Notes: a model not told the origin generated them from the letters alone. DNA of 64,000 bases from Azohydromonas aeria (GCF_009760915.1 NZ_VIDQ01000027.1:1-64000); one strand, 5' to 3'. Positions 53,458-63,388 are shown, counted from the first letter of the stretch. Made by a program: numbers and translations.

Positions 53458-54081
53458 TCAATCGCCCAGCAAATGCCCCAGCCGCTCGCGCTTGGTGGCG
53501 AGGTAGCCGGCGTTCTCCGGGTGCGCGCCGGCGGCGTGCAGCTCGCGCTCCAGCACCTCGATGCCCTGCTCGCGCAGCGCCAGCAGCTTGAGCGGGTTGT
53601 TGCTCATGAGCCGGATCGAGCGCACGCCCAGCGCCTTGAGGATGGCGCCGGCCGCCTCGTAGCGGCGCGCGTCCACCGGGTGGCCCAGGGCGAGGTTGGC
53701 GTCCACCGTGTCCAGCCCTTCATCCTGCAGCGCATAGGCGCGCAGCTTCTGCGCCAGGCCGATGCCCCGCCCCTCGTGGCCGCGCATGTACACGATCACG
53801 CCGCGCCCGGCCTCGGCGATGCGCTGCAGCGCCAGCTGCAGCTGCGGCCCGCAGTCGCAGCGCAGCGAGCCCAGCAGGTCGCCGGTCAGGCACTCGGAGT
53901 GCACGCGCGCCAGCACGCCCTCGGCGTCCTGAAGATTGCCCTTGCGGATGGCCAGGTGCTCGACGCCGGCGCTGGGGTCGGTCCAGGTCTGCAGCTCGAA
54001 CTCGCCGTGCGGCGTGGGCAGCCGGGCGACGGGCCCGGCCTCGACCTGCGGCAGCAGCAGCAGGGGTGCGTCGGATTTCAT
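53458..54081 (-). CDS. ribA: GTP cyclohydrolase II
   Basis: 207 residues. Zn ligands in SECLTGDLLGSLRCDCG, active-site region GVIVYMRGHEGRGIGLAQKLRAYALQDEG and NPLKLLALREQGIEV, all typical of RibA. It catalyses the first committed step of riboflavin synthesis, GTP to a diaminopyrimidinone. It lacks a DHBP synthase (RibB) domain, so RibB must be elsewhere. It lies 14 bp after ribH and should be co-expressed under the FMN riboswitch. Confidence 0.95.
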   Translation of the reverse strand: MKSDAPLLLLPQVEAGPVARLPTPHGEFELQTWTDPSAGVEHLAIRKGNLQDAEGVLARVHSECLTGDLLGSLRCDCGPQLQLALQRIAEAGRGVIVYMRGHEGRGIGLAQKLRAYALQDEGLDTVDANLALGHPVDARRYEAAGAILKALGVRSIRLMSNNPLKLLALREQGIEVLERELHAAGAHPENAGYLATKRERLGHLLGD

Positions 54082-54095
54082 GAGCGCCTCCACCG

Positions 54096-54596
54096 TCAGC
54101 GCGCGAGCGCGTCGAGCTGGCGCAGGCTGCGCAGCGTCGCCAGCGCGGCGGCGGCGACCTCCTCGCCCTTCTTCACGAAGTGCGCGGCGAAGAAGTTGCG
54201 GTGCTCGTCGTGGTCGTGGAAGTCGCGCGGCGTGAGCACGGCGGAGAACACGGGCACGCCGGTGTCGAGCTGCACGCGCATCAGGCCGTCGATGACGGCG
54301 CTGTTGACGAACTCGTGGCGGTAGATGCCGCCGTTGACGATCAGCCCGCAGGCGATGACGGCGTCGAAGGCGCCGCTCTCGGCCAGCTTCTTGGCGTGCA
54401 GCGGGATCTCGAAGGCGCCCGGCACGGCGACGTGCGTGAGCGTGGTGGCGGCGTCGAGGCCCTGGCGGGCCAGCTCGGCGTGGAGGCCCTCGTGCGCGCG
54501 CTCGACGATGTCGCGGTGCCAGGAGGCACTGACGACGGCGATGCGCGGCCGGAAGGCGGCGGAGGAAGAAGAAGCCTTGACGTTGGTCTGATTCAT
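54096..54596 (-). CDS. ribH: 6,7-dimethyl-8-ribityllumazine synthase, RibH2 type
   Basis: 166 residues. RIAVVSASWHRDIVERAHEGL, HVAVPGAFEIPLHAKKLAESGAFDAVIACGLIVNGGIYRHEFVNSAVIDGLMRVQLDTGVPVFSAVLTPRDFHDHDEHRNFFAAHFVKKGEE follow the decameric RibH2 (Brucella-type) lumazine synthases and not the E. coli RibE icosahedral type. The His in DFHDHDEHRNFF is close to the catalytic position. It joins a ribitylaminouracil with dihydroxybutanone phosphate in riboflavin synthesis. The start at 54596 lies about 100 bp after the riboswitch. Confidence 0.9.
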   Translation of the reverse strand: MNQTNVKASSSSAAFRPRIAVVSASWHRDIVERAHEGLHAELARQGLDAATTLTHVAVPGAFEIPLHAKKLAESGAFDAVIACGLIVNGGIYRHEFVNSAVIDGLMRVQLDTGVPVFSAVLTPRDFHDHDEHRNFFAAHFVKKGEEVAAAALATLRSLRQLDALAR

Positions 54597-54699
54597 GGTC
54601 GGTCCGTACGGCGACGTGGGTTGGCCAGAATCAGGGCGCATGAGACGCACTGGCGCGGCGGCCGCCCGAAAAAGGAAGCGGTCGGCCCTCACGCCAGGC

Positions 54700-54854
54700 G
54701 CGCTCTCTTTCATCCGGACTGTGACCGTCGGCCCTGGCCTCGCACCAGGTCTGCTGACCCCGGCGCCGCTTGCGCGGCACCGGGCGCTCGCGGGCTCCCG
54801 GCGCTTTCGCCCCGGATACCGCCGGTGGGGAATTCCACCCCGCCCTGAGAACGC
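54700..54854 (-). promoter_or_regulatory. FMN riboswitch (RFN element)
   Basis: On the minus strand: CTCAGGGCGGGGTGGAATTC, then CCCCACCGGCGGTA, AGCCCGCGAGCG, GTCAGCAGACCTGGTG, GGCCGACGGTCACAG and TCCGGATGAAAGAGAG, in the order of the RFN consensus. The P1 arms GCGTTCTC (54847-54854) and GAGAGCGC (54700-54707) pair. A U5 run at 54669-54673 lies in the 100 bp between aptamer and ribH, as for a termination platform. FMN should shut down ribH-ribA. Confidence 0.93.
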
Positions 54855-54924
54855 TGCCGGCGCCTTGCGGTGCCGGCCTGGGGATTCTACGGGGCGAAGC
54901 TATTTCATGGGGTGCGACGGGATT

Positions 54925-55899
54925 TCAGCGCGGCGCCTGCAGCGCGGCCTCCCGCAGCCCGCTGATGTCCCGCCCCGGCGGCGCCCCGAACTCGCGGCTG
55001 TATTCGCGGCTGAACTGCGACGCGCTCTCGTAGCCGACGCGGTAGGCGGCCGTCGAGGCGTCCAGGTGCTCGGCGAACATCAGCCGCCGCGCCTCGCTCA
55101 GTTGCAGCCGCTTGCGGTACTGCAGCGGGCTCATGGCGGTGAGCTGCTTGAAGTGGTGGTGGAAGGTCGAGACGCTCATGCGCGCCTCGGCCGCGAGGCT
55201 CTCCACGCGCAGCGGCTCGGTGAAGCGCGTGCGCAGCAGCTCGATGGCGCGCGCGACCTGCTGGCCGTGGCTGCCGCTGGCGCCGATGCGCCGCAGCCGG
55301 GCGCCCTGGTCGCTGACCAGCAGCCAGTACAGGATCTCGCGCTGCGCCAGCGGCGCCAGCACCGGGATGCCCCCCGGCTCGTCCAGCAGGTCCACCAGGC
55401 GCTGGAAGGCCTGCAGCAGCCGCCAGTGCACGCGCCCGGTGGTCATGGCGCGCTCCTCCTCCAGGCCGCGCGCCGGCGGCAGCTTGCCTTCCAGCACCAG
55501 GCGGCCGATCTCGTGCGGGTCCAGCGTCATCAGCAGCGCCATGAAGGGGCGCTCCGGGCTGGCGTCGAGGATGTGGGTCACGGTCGGCACGTTCAGCGCC
55601 GTGACCAGGAAGCGGCCCGGGTCGTAGGTGAAGGCCTCGGCGCCCAGCAGCACGCGCTTGCGGCCCTGCACGATCAGCCCGACGCTGGGCTGGTACAGGC
55701 CGCAGATCGGGCCGACCGGGTTGTGCGTGCGGTACATCGACAGGCTCGGCAGCGCCGCCGGCTGGTGCACCTGCAGCCCGTCGGTCCAGCGCTCGATGCT
55801 GCGCGCCAGGCCTCGGCGCGCTGTCTCGAAGCGCTCGGCGTCGTCCGCGGCCGGGGCGGCCGCGATGGGTGCGGGAGGGGTGGCCAGGGTGTCGTCCAT
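54925..55899 (-). CDS. AraC-family transcriptional regulator
   Basis: 324 residues. The N-terminal AraC_N region (LPSLSMYRTHNPVGPICGLYQPSVGLIVQGRKRVLLGAEAFTYDPGRFLVTALNVP) is a cupin-like ligand domain; the C-terminal pair of HTH motifs is LRVESLAAEARMSVSTFHHHFKQLTAMSPLQYRKRLQLSEARRLM with GYESASQFSREYSREFG. The effector is unknown. It is divergent from the xdhC-iorA-iorB genes that start at 56084, 184 bp away, and may control them. Confidence 0.88.
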   Translation of the reverse strand: MDDTLATPPAPIAAAPAADDAERFETARRGLARSIERWTDGLQVHQPAALPSLSMYRTHNPVGPICGLYQPSVGLIVQGRKRVLLGAEAFTYDPGRFLVTALNVPTVTHILDASPERPFMALLMTLDPHEIGRLVLEGKLPPARGLEEERAMTTGRVHWRLLQAFQRLVDLLDEPGGIPVLAPLAQREILYWLLVSDQGARLRRIGASGSHGQQVARAIELLRTRFTEPLRVESLAAEARMSVSTFHHHFKQLTAMSPLQYRKRLQLSEARRLMFAEHLDASTAAYRVGYESASQFSREYSREFGAPPGRDISGLREAALQAPR

Positions 55900-56083
55900 G
55901 GTCGCGGTCTTGAGCGGGGTCAGGCCGCGATGCTAGCCAGGATGGGCCGGCCGGCGGATGCCGCGCCGGAGGATCAGGCAAACAACTCGCAGCATCGAGC
56001 TATCGGGCCGCGCCGCGCCACGGACACACTCGCGCCGTGACGGGCGCAGGATCAGGCCATCGGGCCGGCGAGAAGGAGACGCG

Positions 56084-57118
<1,035 letters not shown>

Positions 57119-57196
57119 CGCCCTCCCTGCCCCGGCAGCGCGCGCTGCAGCCAGCGCGGGCCGCCGGATGTGTTCCTACCCAACCCCGATGCTGCG

Positions 57197-57670
57197 ATGA
57201 CCACACTCCACGTCAACGGCCGCGAGCAGGCGCTCGACGTCGATCCCGCCACGCCCGTGCTCTGGGCGCTGCGCGACACGCTGGGCCTGACCGGCACCAA
57301 GTTCGGCTGCGGCGCCGCGCAATGCGGCGCCTGCACCGTGCACCTGGACGGCCAAGCCATCCGCTCCTGCGTCACGCCGGTCTCGGCCGTGGCCGGGAAG
57401 AAGATCACCACCATCGAGTCCGTCACCGATGGCCAGGACCGCGTCGGCAAGGCCGTGCACGCCGCCTGGGTCAAGCACGACGTGGCGCAGTGCGGCTACT
57501 GCCAGAGCGGGCAGATCATGTCGGCCACCGCTTTCCTGAAGTCGCTGCCCAAGGGCAAGGTGCCCGCCCAGGGCGAGATCGACGCCGCCATGGCCGGCAA
57601 CATCTGCCGCTGCGGCACGTATGAGCGCATCCGCGCCGCCGTCACCGACGCCGCGAAGGCGCTGGCCTGA
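57197..57670 (+). CDS. (2Fe-2S)-binding small subunit of molybdenum hydroxylase (IorA type)
   Basis: 157 residues. First [2Fe-2S] site FGCGAAQCGACTVHLDGQAIRSCVTP (CX4CX2C plus one), second in QCGYCQSGQIM and GNICRCGTYERIR. The protein is the electron-transfer subunit of a two-subunit xanthine-oxidase-family enzyme that lacks an FAD subunit. Close to IorA of isoquinoline oxidoreductase and to similar aldehyde and nicotinate-type enzymes. The large subunit starts 20 bp downstream. Confidence 0.92.
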   Translation: MTTLHVNGREQALDVDPATPVLWALRDTLGLTGTKFGCGAAQCGACTVHLDGQAIRSCVTPVSAVAGKKITTIESVTDGQDRVGKAVHAAWVKHDVAQCGYCQSGQIMSATAFLKSLPKGKVPAQGEIDAAMAGNICRCGTYERIRAAVTDAAKALA

Positions 57671-57689
57671 GCCGGGAAGGAGTCTGCAC

Positions 57690-59939
57690 ATGATCTTCGA
57701 CACCACCCACACCCCCGAGCTGCCCAAGGCGCTGCAGGCGATGCTGGCCCGCGACGAGCCGGTCGAGGCCGCACCCGGCCTGGCGCGGCGCAGCTTCCTG
57801 AAGATGGCGGCGGCCGGCGGCTTTGCCCTGGGTGCCTTCCCGTTGGCGGCCGGCGCGGCGGCCGACGACCCGGCGCCGGCGGCGGGCCTGAAGCCCACGC
57901 AGCAGCCCTCGGCCTTCGTGAACATCGGCCGCGACGGCACCGTCACGGTGACCATCAACCGCCTGGACTTCGGCCAGGGCGTGCAGACCGCGCTGCCGAT
58001 GATCCTGGCCGAGGAGCTGGATGCGGACTGGAGCAAGGTGCGCAGCATCCACGGCAGCAACGACCCGGCCTATGCCGACCCCAAGTACGGCATCCACCTC
58101 ACCGGCGGCTCCAACACCATCAAGAACAGCTACGAGCAGTACCGCGAGCTGGGCGCGCGTGCCCGCGCCATGCTGGTGGCCGCCGCGGCCGAGCGCTGGA
58201 AGGCCGATCCCGCCGCGCTGCGCACGCAGTCCGGCGTGGTGATCGGCCCGGGCGGCAGGCGCCTGACCTACGGCGAGCTGGCCGAGGCCGCGATGGCGCA
58301 GCCGGTGCCGCAGAAGGTCGTGCTCAAGGACCCGAAGCAGTTCCGGCTGATCGGCCACGCCACCACGCGGCTCGATGCCGCGGACAAGAGCAGCGGGCGC
58401 CAGGACTACGGCATCGACGTGCGGCTGCCCGGCATGCTCACCGCCGTGGTGGCGCGCCCGCCGGTGTTCGGCGCGAAGCTGGCGGAGGTGGACGAGAGCG
58501 CCGCGCGCGCCGTCAAGGGCGTCAAGGCCATCGTGCGCGTGCCGGTGGACCGTGGCGGCGAGGGCGTGGCCGTGATCGCCGACGGCTACTGGCCGGCCAA
58601 GACCGCGCGCGAGGCGTTGAAGCTGCGCTGGGACACCAGCGGCGTGGAGAAAGTGGACAGCGCGCGGCAGCTGGAGCAGTACCGGGCGCTGGCGAAGCAG
58701 CCCGGCCCGCGCAAGTTCGACGCCGACGTGGGCGCGCTGGCGAACGCGCCGCATGTGATCGAGGCCGAGTTCCGCTTCCCCTACCTGGCGCACGCGCCGA
58801 TGGAGCCGCTGAACTGCACCGTGCGGCTGCAGGACGGGCAGGCCGAGCTGTGGATGGGCTCGCAGATGGCGGGGCTGGACGGCCTGGCTGCCAGCAAGGC
58901 GCTGGGCGTGCCGCCGCAGAACGTGAAGGTGAACGTGCAGATGGCCGGCGGCGGCTTCGGGCGCCGCGCCATCCCGACCAGCGACTACGTGGTCGAGGCC
59001 TGCCAGGTGGTGAAGGCGGCGCAGGCCGCGGGCGTGCAGGCACCGATCCGCACGCTGTGGAGCCGGGAGGACGACATCAAGGGCGGCTACTACCGCCCGA
59101 TGCACCTGCATACCGCGCGCATCGGCTTCGACAGCGAGGGGCGCGTGCTGGGCTGGGACCACGTCATCGTCGGGCAGTCGATCGTGATGGGCTCGCCCTT
59201 CGAGCCGATGCTGGTCAAGGACGGCATCGACGGCACCGCGGTCGAGGGCATGAAGGAACCGTACGACGTGCCGATGCGCCTGACGGTGCACCACCCGAAG
59301 GTGAACGTGCCGGTGCTGTGGTGGCGCAGCGTGGGCTCCACGCACACCGCTTTCGTGATGGAGACGCTCATCGACGAGATCGCGCGCCGCACGAAGCAGG
59401 ACCCGGTGGCCTACCGGATGAAGCTGATGGGCCCGCAGCACGCGCGCCACCGCGCCGCACTGCAGCTGGCGGTGGACAGGAGCGGCTACGGCAAGGTGAA
59501 ACTGCCGGCGGGGCACGCCTGGGGCGTGGCAGTGCACGAGTCCTTCCAGTCGGTGGTGGCCTACGTGGTGGAGGCGTCGATGCAGGACGGCCAGCCCGTG
59601 CTGCACCGCGTGACGGCCGGCGTGCACTGCAACCTGGTGGTGAACCCGCGCACGGTCGAGGCGCAGGTGCAGGGCGCGGCGCTGATGGGCCTGTCGATGT
59701 GCCTGCCGGGCAATGCCATCACGCTGAAGGACGGCGAGGTTCAGCAGGCCAATTTCCACGACTACCCGGTGGCGCGCATCACGGCCATGCCGAAGATCGC
59801 CGTGTTCACCGTGCCCAGCGCGGAGCCGCCGACCGGGATGGGCGAACCGGGGCTGCCGCCACTGGCGCCGGCGTTTGCCAATGCGATTGCTGCGCTGACG
59901 GGGAAGCAGTTGCGGGAGATGCCGTTCAGCGTGGCTTGA
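57690..59939 (+). CDS. Molybdopterin-binding large subunit (IorB type, Tat-exported)
   Basis: 749 residues. Tat leader ARRSFLKMAAAGGFALGAFPL near residues 31-50. MCD-type cofactor stretch AGGGFGRRAIPTSDYVVEA; LTGGSNTIKNSYEQYRELGARARAML, LWWRSVGSTHTAFVMETLIDEIA and the C-terminal TGMGEPGLPPLAPAFANAI, whose Glu is the usual catalytic base. It hydroxylates a heterocycle or aldehyde in the periplasm with water as oxygen source. No cytochrome domain or gene is attached, so the electron acceptor is unknown. Substrate not readable from sequence. Confidence 0.9.
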   Translation: MIFDTTHTPELPKALQAMLARDEPVEAAPGLARRSFLKMAAAGGFALGAFPLAAGAAADDPAPAAGLKPTQQPSAFVNIGRDGTVTVTINRLDFGQGVQTALPMILAEELDADWSKVRSIHGSNDPAYADPKYGIHLTGGSNTIKNSYEQYRELGARARAMLVAAAAERWKADPAALRTQSGVVIGPGGRRLTYGELAEAAMAQPVPQKVVLKDPKQFRLIGHATTRLDAADKSSGRQDYGIDVRLPGMLTAVVARPPVFGAKLAEVDESAARAVKGVKAIVRVPVDRGGEGVAVIADGYWPAKTAREALKLRWDTSGVEKVDSARQLEQYRALAKQPGPRKFDADVGALANAPHVIEAEFRFPYLAHAPMEPLNCTVRLQDGQAELWMGSQMAGLDGLAASKALGVPPQNVKVNVQMAGGGFGRRAIPTSDYVVEACQVVKAAQAAGVQAPIRTLWSREDDIKGGYYRPMHLHTARIGFDSEGRVLGWDHVIVGQSIVMGSPFEPMLVKDGIDGTAVEGMKEPYDVPMRLTVHHPKVNVPVLWWRSVGSTHTAFVMETLIDEIARRTKQDPVAYRMKLMGPQHARHRAALQLAVDRSGYGKVKLPAGHAWGVAVHESFQSVVAYVVEASMQDGQPVLHRVTAGVHCNLVVNPRTVEAQVQGAALMGLSMCLPGNAITLKDGEVQQANFHDYPVARITAMPKIAVFTVPSAEPPTGMGEPGLPPLAPAFANAIAALTGKQLREMPFSVA

Positions 59940-59986
59940 AACGGGGTGGCGGGCGGACAGGCCGCCATTTGTGCCGAAAAGGAATT

Positions 59987-60019
59987 GCGGCCGGTCGGGT
60001 GCTCAACTCGACCGGCCGC
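59987..60019. terminator. Strong hairpin after iorB
   Basis: GCGGCCGGTCG (59987-59997) and CGACCGGCCGC (60009-60019), perfect 11-bp stem with an 11-base loop, 47 bp past the iorB stop. There is no U-run. It lies immediately before the hexanucleotide array. Confidence 0.5.
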
Positions 60020-60036
60020 GCTGCGCTGGGCGAGAC

Positions 60037-60130
<94 letters not shown>

Positions 60131-60180
60131 TAATCGACAGCTTAAATCCCTGCACACGCGTCCACATCACTTTTCCAAAG

Positions 60181-61038
60181 ATGAGAAAAGCCATGCTTGC
60201 CGTCACTCTTGGCCTGCTCTGCATCGCGGGAGCCGTGGTGCTCTACGGACAGATGCGCTGGAATGCGGGCACGAAGGAATTGCGCCAACAGCTGGAAGCC
60301 GCCCGACTCGACATCGAACCCAAGGTTTTCAATCAGGCCGAACTGGAGGGATTGCCTGCGCCGGTCCAGCGCTATTTTCGCGCCGCCATTCAAGACGGGC
60401 AGCCGATCATCGCCGCAGTCAACATGGCGCACGTTGGCAGTTTCAACATGGGCGAAACGACGGACAACTGGAAACCCTTCAAATCCACGCAGCGCGTGAT
60501 CACGCGCCGGCCGGGTTTTGATTGGGACGTCCGTGTTTCGATGCTGCCGGGCATGGCCGTGCATGTGCATGACGCCTACGTTGCCGGCGAGGGCGTGCTG
60601 CATGCAGCCATTTTTGGACTGATTCCCGTGGTCAACTTGCGCGGCCCGGGACCGGTGGCCCAGGGAGAATTGATGCGTTTCCTGGCCGAGGCGGCTTGGT
60701 ATCCCACCGCGCTGCTGCCCAGCCAGGGAGTACGTTGGCAAGCCGTGGACGACCGTTCTGCGCGGGCGACCTTGTCGGATGGCAGTTTGTTGCTGACGCT
60801 GCTGTTTCGTTTCAACAGCGACGGGTTGGTTGAAATGGTCCGTGCCGAGGCTCGGGGTCGCACAGTAGGCCGTACCATCGTGCCCACGCCATGGCAGGGC
60901 CGCTTCTGGAATTATGTGTCCCAGGAAGGCATGCGTGTGCCCCTGGAAGGCGAAGTGGCCTGGCTGCTGCCCGAAGGCGAAAAAACCTATTGGCGCGGCA
61001 AAGTTACGGCCATCCATTATGAATTCGCTCGACAGTGA
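60181..61038 (+). CDS. Conserved membrane-anchored protein, DUF6544/DUF6920-like
   Basis: 285 residues. N-terminal helix about 5-25 (MLAVTLGLLCIAGAVVLYGQM), then a globular part with LEGLPAPVQRYFRAAIQDGQP, FKSTQRVITRRPGFDWDVRV, GELMRFLAEAAWYPTALLPSQGVRWQAVD and EGEVAWLLPEGEKTYWRGKVTAIHYEF. The last resembles the DUF6544/DUF6920 group of proteins of unknown function; I am not sure of the family number. The start at 60181 is 51 bp after the tandem array. Codon use is less GC-biased than in neighbours, suggesting later acquisition. Confidence 0.7.
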   Translation: MRKAMLAVTLGLLCIAGAVVLYGQMRWNAGTKELRQQLEAARLDIEPKVFNQAELEGLPAPVQRYFRAAIQDGQPIIAAVNMAHVGSFNMGETTDNWKPFKSTQRVITRRPGFDWDVRVSMLPGMAVHVHDAYVAGEGVLHAAIFGLIPVVNLRGPGPVAQGELMRFLAEAAWYPTALLPSQGVRWQAVDDRSARATLSDGSLLLTLLFRFNSDGLVEMVRAEARGRTVGRTIVPTPWQGRFWNYVSQEGMRVPLEGEVAWLLPEGEKTYWRGKVTAIHYEFARQ

Positions 61039-61159
61039 ATGTCGCCTCCTGGAGTGCTTGCATGAACCGGACCGCAAACAAAGAGATCAGAAGAAACAAT
61101 TTACCGGCCAGCTCGGAAAAGTATTGACATCGCGCCTTCAACGTCTGGTCATTTCACGC

Positions 61160-61642
61160 ATGCCATCTGAAATCACCACCGAGCGTCTCGCACGTCACCC
61201 AGAAGCCTTGCCGGTACTCGCCACCTGGTTTGAAAGCGAATGGCCCGACTGGTATGGGCCCGGCGGTCCCGGCAATGCCGAGGAGGATCTGCTGGCCTAC
61301 GCCAATGAAGGAGACCTCCCCATGGGTATTGCAGCATTCCAGAATGGCTTGCTTTGCGGCGTCGCGGCTCTCAAGGCCGTATCCATCCCGAGTCATTTGC
61401 ATTTGTCACCGTGGGCTGCCGCGGGATTTGTCATCCCGTCCCTGCGTGGGCAGGGTATAGGCGCCGCGCTGTTGACCGCGCTTGAATCCGAAGCCCGCGC
61501 TCTTGGTTATTCGCACCTCTACTGCGGCACTGCCACCGCAGCATCGCTGCTCTTGCGGTTACGGTGGCACCTCATTGAGTTCGTGGAACGGGAAGGCCAG
61601 AAAATAGGCCTCTATGGAAAGGCGTTGTGCGACCTGCCCTGA
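61160..61642 (+). CDS. GNAT-family N-acetyltransferase
   Basis: 160 residues. LWAAAGFVIPSLRGQGIGAALLTALESEARALGYSHLYCGT carries the acetyl-CoA P-loop R-G-Q-G-I-G-A, and the C-terminal LRLRWHLIEFVEREGQKIGLYGKAL completes the fold. The substrate is unknown. The start at 61160 is the first good ATG but lacks a Shine-Dalgarno; an in-frame ATG at 61019 overlaps the upstream gene end. It shares the less GC-rich composition of its neighbours. Confidence 0.75.
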   Translation: MPSEITTERLARHPEALPVLATWFESEWPDWYGPGGPGNAEEDLLAYANEGDLPMGIAAFQNGLLCGVAALKAVSIPSHLHLSPWAAAGFVIPSLRGQGIGAALLTALESEARALGYSHLYCGTATAASLLLRLRWHLIEFVEREGQKIGLYGKALCDLP

Positions 61643-61753
61643 CTTCACGCTGGACGGTATCAGCCCGCCTTCCTAGCTTCGACCCCAGGCCTCATTCTTG
61701 CCGTAGCCCTCAGACTGGAATGACCCGCCAACTCGTCGAAAAGGAGAAACCCC

Positions 61754-61948
61754 ATGCGCCTCCTCCTTGCCATTTTCCTGCCCTTCGTCGCCTTCTTCAC
61801 CATCGGCCGCCCCTTCTCGGGCATCATTTGCCTCATCCTGCAAATCACGCTGATCGGCTGGCTGCCGGCCGCGATCTGGGCGGTGTATTCGCTGAACCAG
61901 TACAAGACCGACAAGAAAATAGAAAAGGTGTTCGGGAGCAGGCCCTGA
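61754..61948 (+). CDS. YqaE/Pmp3-family small membrane protein
   Basis: 64 residues with two hydrophobic helices: MRLLLAIFLPFVAFFTIGR and GIICLILQITLIGWLPAAIWAVYSL, the Pmp3/UPF0057 pattern. These small proteins affect membrane potential and salt tolerance in yeast and plants; the bacterial role is unclear. AAAAGGAGAAACCCC before the ATG is a strong Shine-Dalgarno. It stands alone between the GNAT and lipoprotein genes. Confidence 0.88.
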   Translation: MRLLLAIFLPFVAFFTIGRPFSGIICLILQITLIGWLPAAIWAVYSLNQYKTDKKIEKVFGSRP

Positions 61949-62205
61949 CACAGTACCCGGTTTCATGGCCATGGTCGGTCCGGTCAATGGGCCTTGCAAT
62001 GAGCCGGTCAGCTGGCGCCTTGCCATCACTTTCTCTTGGTAGCGCCAAGCCCCACCCGTGACAAAGCTCCTGCCCGCACAGGAGCCGATGACCATGGCGT
62101 TTTCCCCCCGGTTGCGGATACTGGCCCTTCGTGCAGGCGTCGCCCGTTGCGGTCCGGGATTTGACGCCGTGCGCTGCCCAACCGCTCAAGCGAATCCGAC
62201 TTTCC

Positions 62206-62511
62206 ATGCCTGAATTGACGACACGCCGGCTCGCCCCCCTTTTCCTGCTTTTGACTTGCTTCCTGCCGGCCTGCGCCGAGCGCCGGGTGGAAATCCAGGT
62301 ATTTCCCTCGGAATACCAGGTGGGCCGAGTGCGCTCCGACATCGCCACGCCCGCGGTGGACGAGGTGCTGCGGCTCAAGCCGGCGGTGGTCGTGATCCAG
62401 GCCTGCAGATCGGTCCCGCCGATCAGGACGATCCAGCTTCAGACCGAGCTGTCCGCCCGCACGCAGGCCAGGCTTCAATTGCAGCTCATATCCGAGAACT
62501 GCCCATCCTGA
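62206..62511 (+). CDS. Small putative lipoprotein
   Basis: 101 residues. MPELTTRRLAPLFLLLTCFL followed by PAC gives a lipobox with the modifiable Cys at about residue 23. The mature part (RVEIQVFPSEYQVGRVRSDIATPAVDEVLRLKPAVVVIQACRSVPPIRTIQLQTELSARTQARLQLQLI) may be an ExbD/TolR-like or thioredoxin-like beta structure, but I do not recognise a family. The 257-bp gap before it shows nothing else clear. Confidence 0.6.
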   Translation: MPELTTRRLAPLFLLLTCFLPACAERRVEIQVFPSEYQVGRVRSDIATPAVDEVLRLKPAVVVIQACRSVPPIRTIQLQTELSARTQARLQLQLISENCPS

Positions 62512-62557
62512 CGGCTCACCGGCCGCTCCGGAATTCGAAACCCCGCCCCTTCATTTC

Positions 62558-63037
62558 ATGCACCAGCCTGCCTCCCTGCCCCTGCGCTGGCTTTACTGCC
62601 TGGCCCTCGTCAGCGTCATCCTTCCCTTCGGCATGTCCGGCTGGGTCGCCATGAGCGTGGGCGGCGGGCCGCTGCAGTCGCTGCCCTTCGTCGGGCCGCT
62701 GCTGTTCCTGGGCCTGGGCGTGTGGCGCATCGGGCTGGTGATCCGGCACCGGGACACCCTGGACGCCTTCGTGGACGGCCCGGCCGTGACGGCCCTGCGC
62801 CGTCTGGGCATCGGCTGCATGGCCTTCGGGGCGGTCCACCTGGCGCTGCGCCTGACCACTGCGCCGCTGATCCACTCCCTCACCACGCACCGCAGCGAGA
62901 GCGGCGTGGAGTTCTACGTGGCCGGCCTGTTCCTCGCGCTGCTGGGCGGCGCGGCGGCGCTGGGCCTGCTGCTGTTCGAGTTCTCGCGGCTGCTGGGCTT
63001 CGAGCGGCGGGCGCGGCGCGCGGCGCCTCTGGGCTGA
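62558..63037 (+). CDS. Membrane protein of unknown function
   Basis: 159 residues with about four hydrophobic segments (WLYCLALVSVILPFGMSGWVAM, LQSLPFVGPLLFLGLGVWRIGLV, LRRLGIGCMAFGAVHLALRL and VAGLFLALLGGAAALGLLLFEFSRLL) and a basic C-terminus. No family recognised. Tail-to-tail with mnhG, 3 bp between the stops. Confidence 0.6.
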   Translation: MHQPASLPLRWLYCLALVSVILPFGMSGWVAMSVGGGPLQSLPFVGPLLFLGLGVWRIGLVIRHRDTLDAFVDGPAVTALRRLGIGCMAFGAVHLALRLTTAPLIHSLTTHRSESGVEFYVAGLFLALLGGAAALGLLLFEFSRLLGFERRARRAAPLG

Positions 63038-63040
63038 ACG

Positions 63041-63388
63041 TCAGTCCCGCTCCCCCAGCGCCGCCGGCAGCTCCTCCCCGCGCTGCCGCCCCCGGAACAG
63101 CGCCGCGCGCGCCAGCACGATCGTCGTCACCGGCGCCGTGATGGACAGCACCACCACGATCAGCGCCAGGTGCAGCGGCGGCGTGCCGCCGCGCACCCAG
63201 AAGTGCAGCAGCGTGGCGCCGGACACCAGCCAGGTCGCCAGCGTCGAGGCCAGCGCCGGCGCGTGCATGCGCAGGAAGAAGTCCGGCAGCCGCCACAGCC
63301 CCAGCGCGGCGCTGAGCACCAGCGCCGCGCTGCCCAGCAGCAGCGCGGCCACGGCCCACTCGGCCCAGGAGGCGCCCAGCGCGCTCAC
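63041..63388 (-). CDS. mnhG: Mrp-type Na+/H+ antiporter subunit G
   Basis: 115 residues. AVAALLLGSAALVLSAALGLWRLPDFFLRMHAPALASTLATWLVSGATLLHF and LALIVVVLSITAPVTTIVLARAALFRG are the MnhG/PhaG pattern of three helices. GTG start at 63388 overlaps the mnhF stop (GTGA). Part of a multi-subunit monovalent cation/proton antiporter in the inner membrane, helping pH and sodium balance. Confidence 0.9.
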   Translation of the reverse strand: MSALGASWAEWAVAALLLGSAALVLSAALGLWRLPDFFLRMHAPALASTLATWLVSGATLLHFWVRGGTPPLHLALIVVVLSITAPVTTIVLARAALFRGRQRGEELPAALGERD

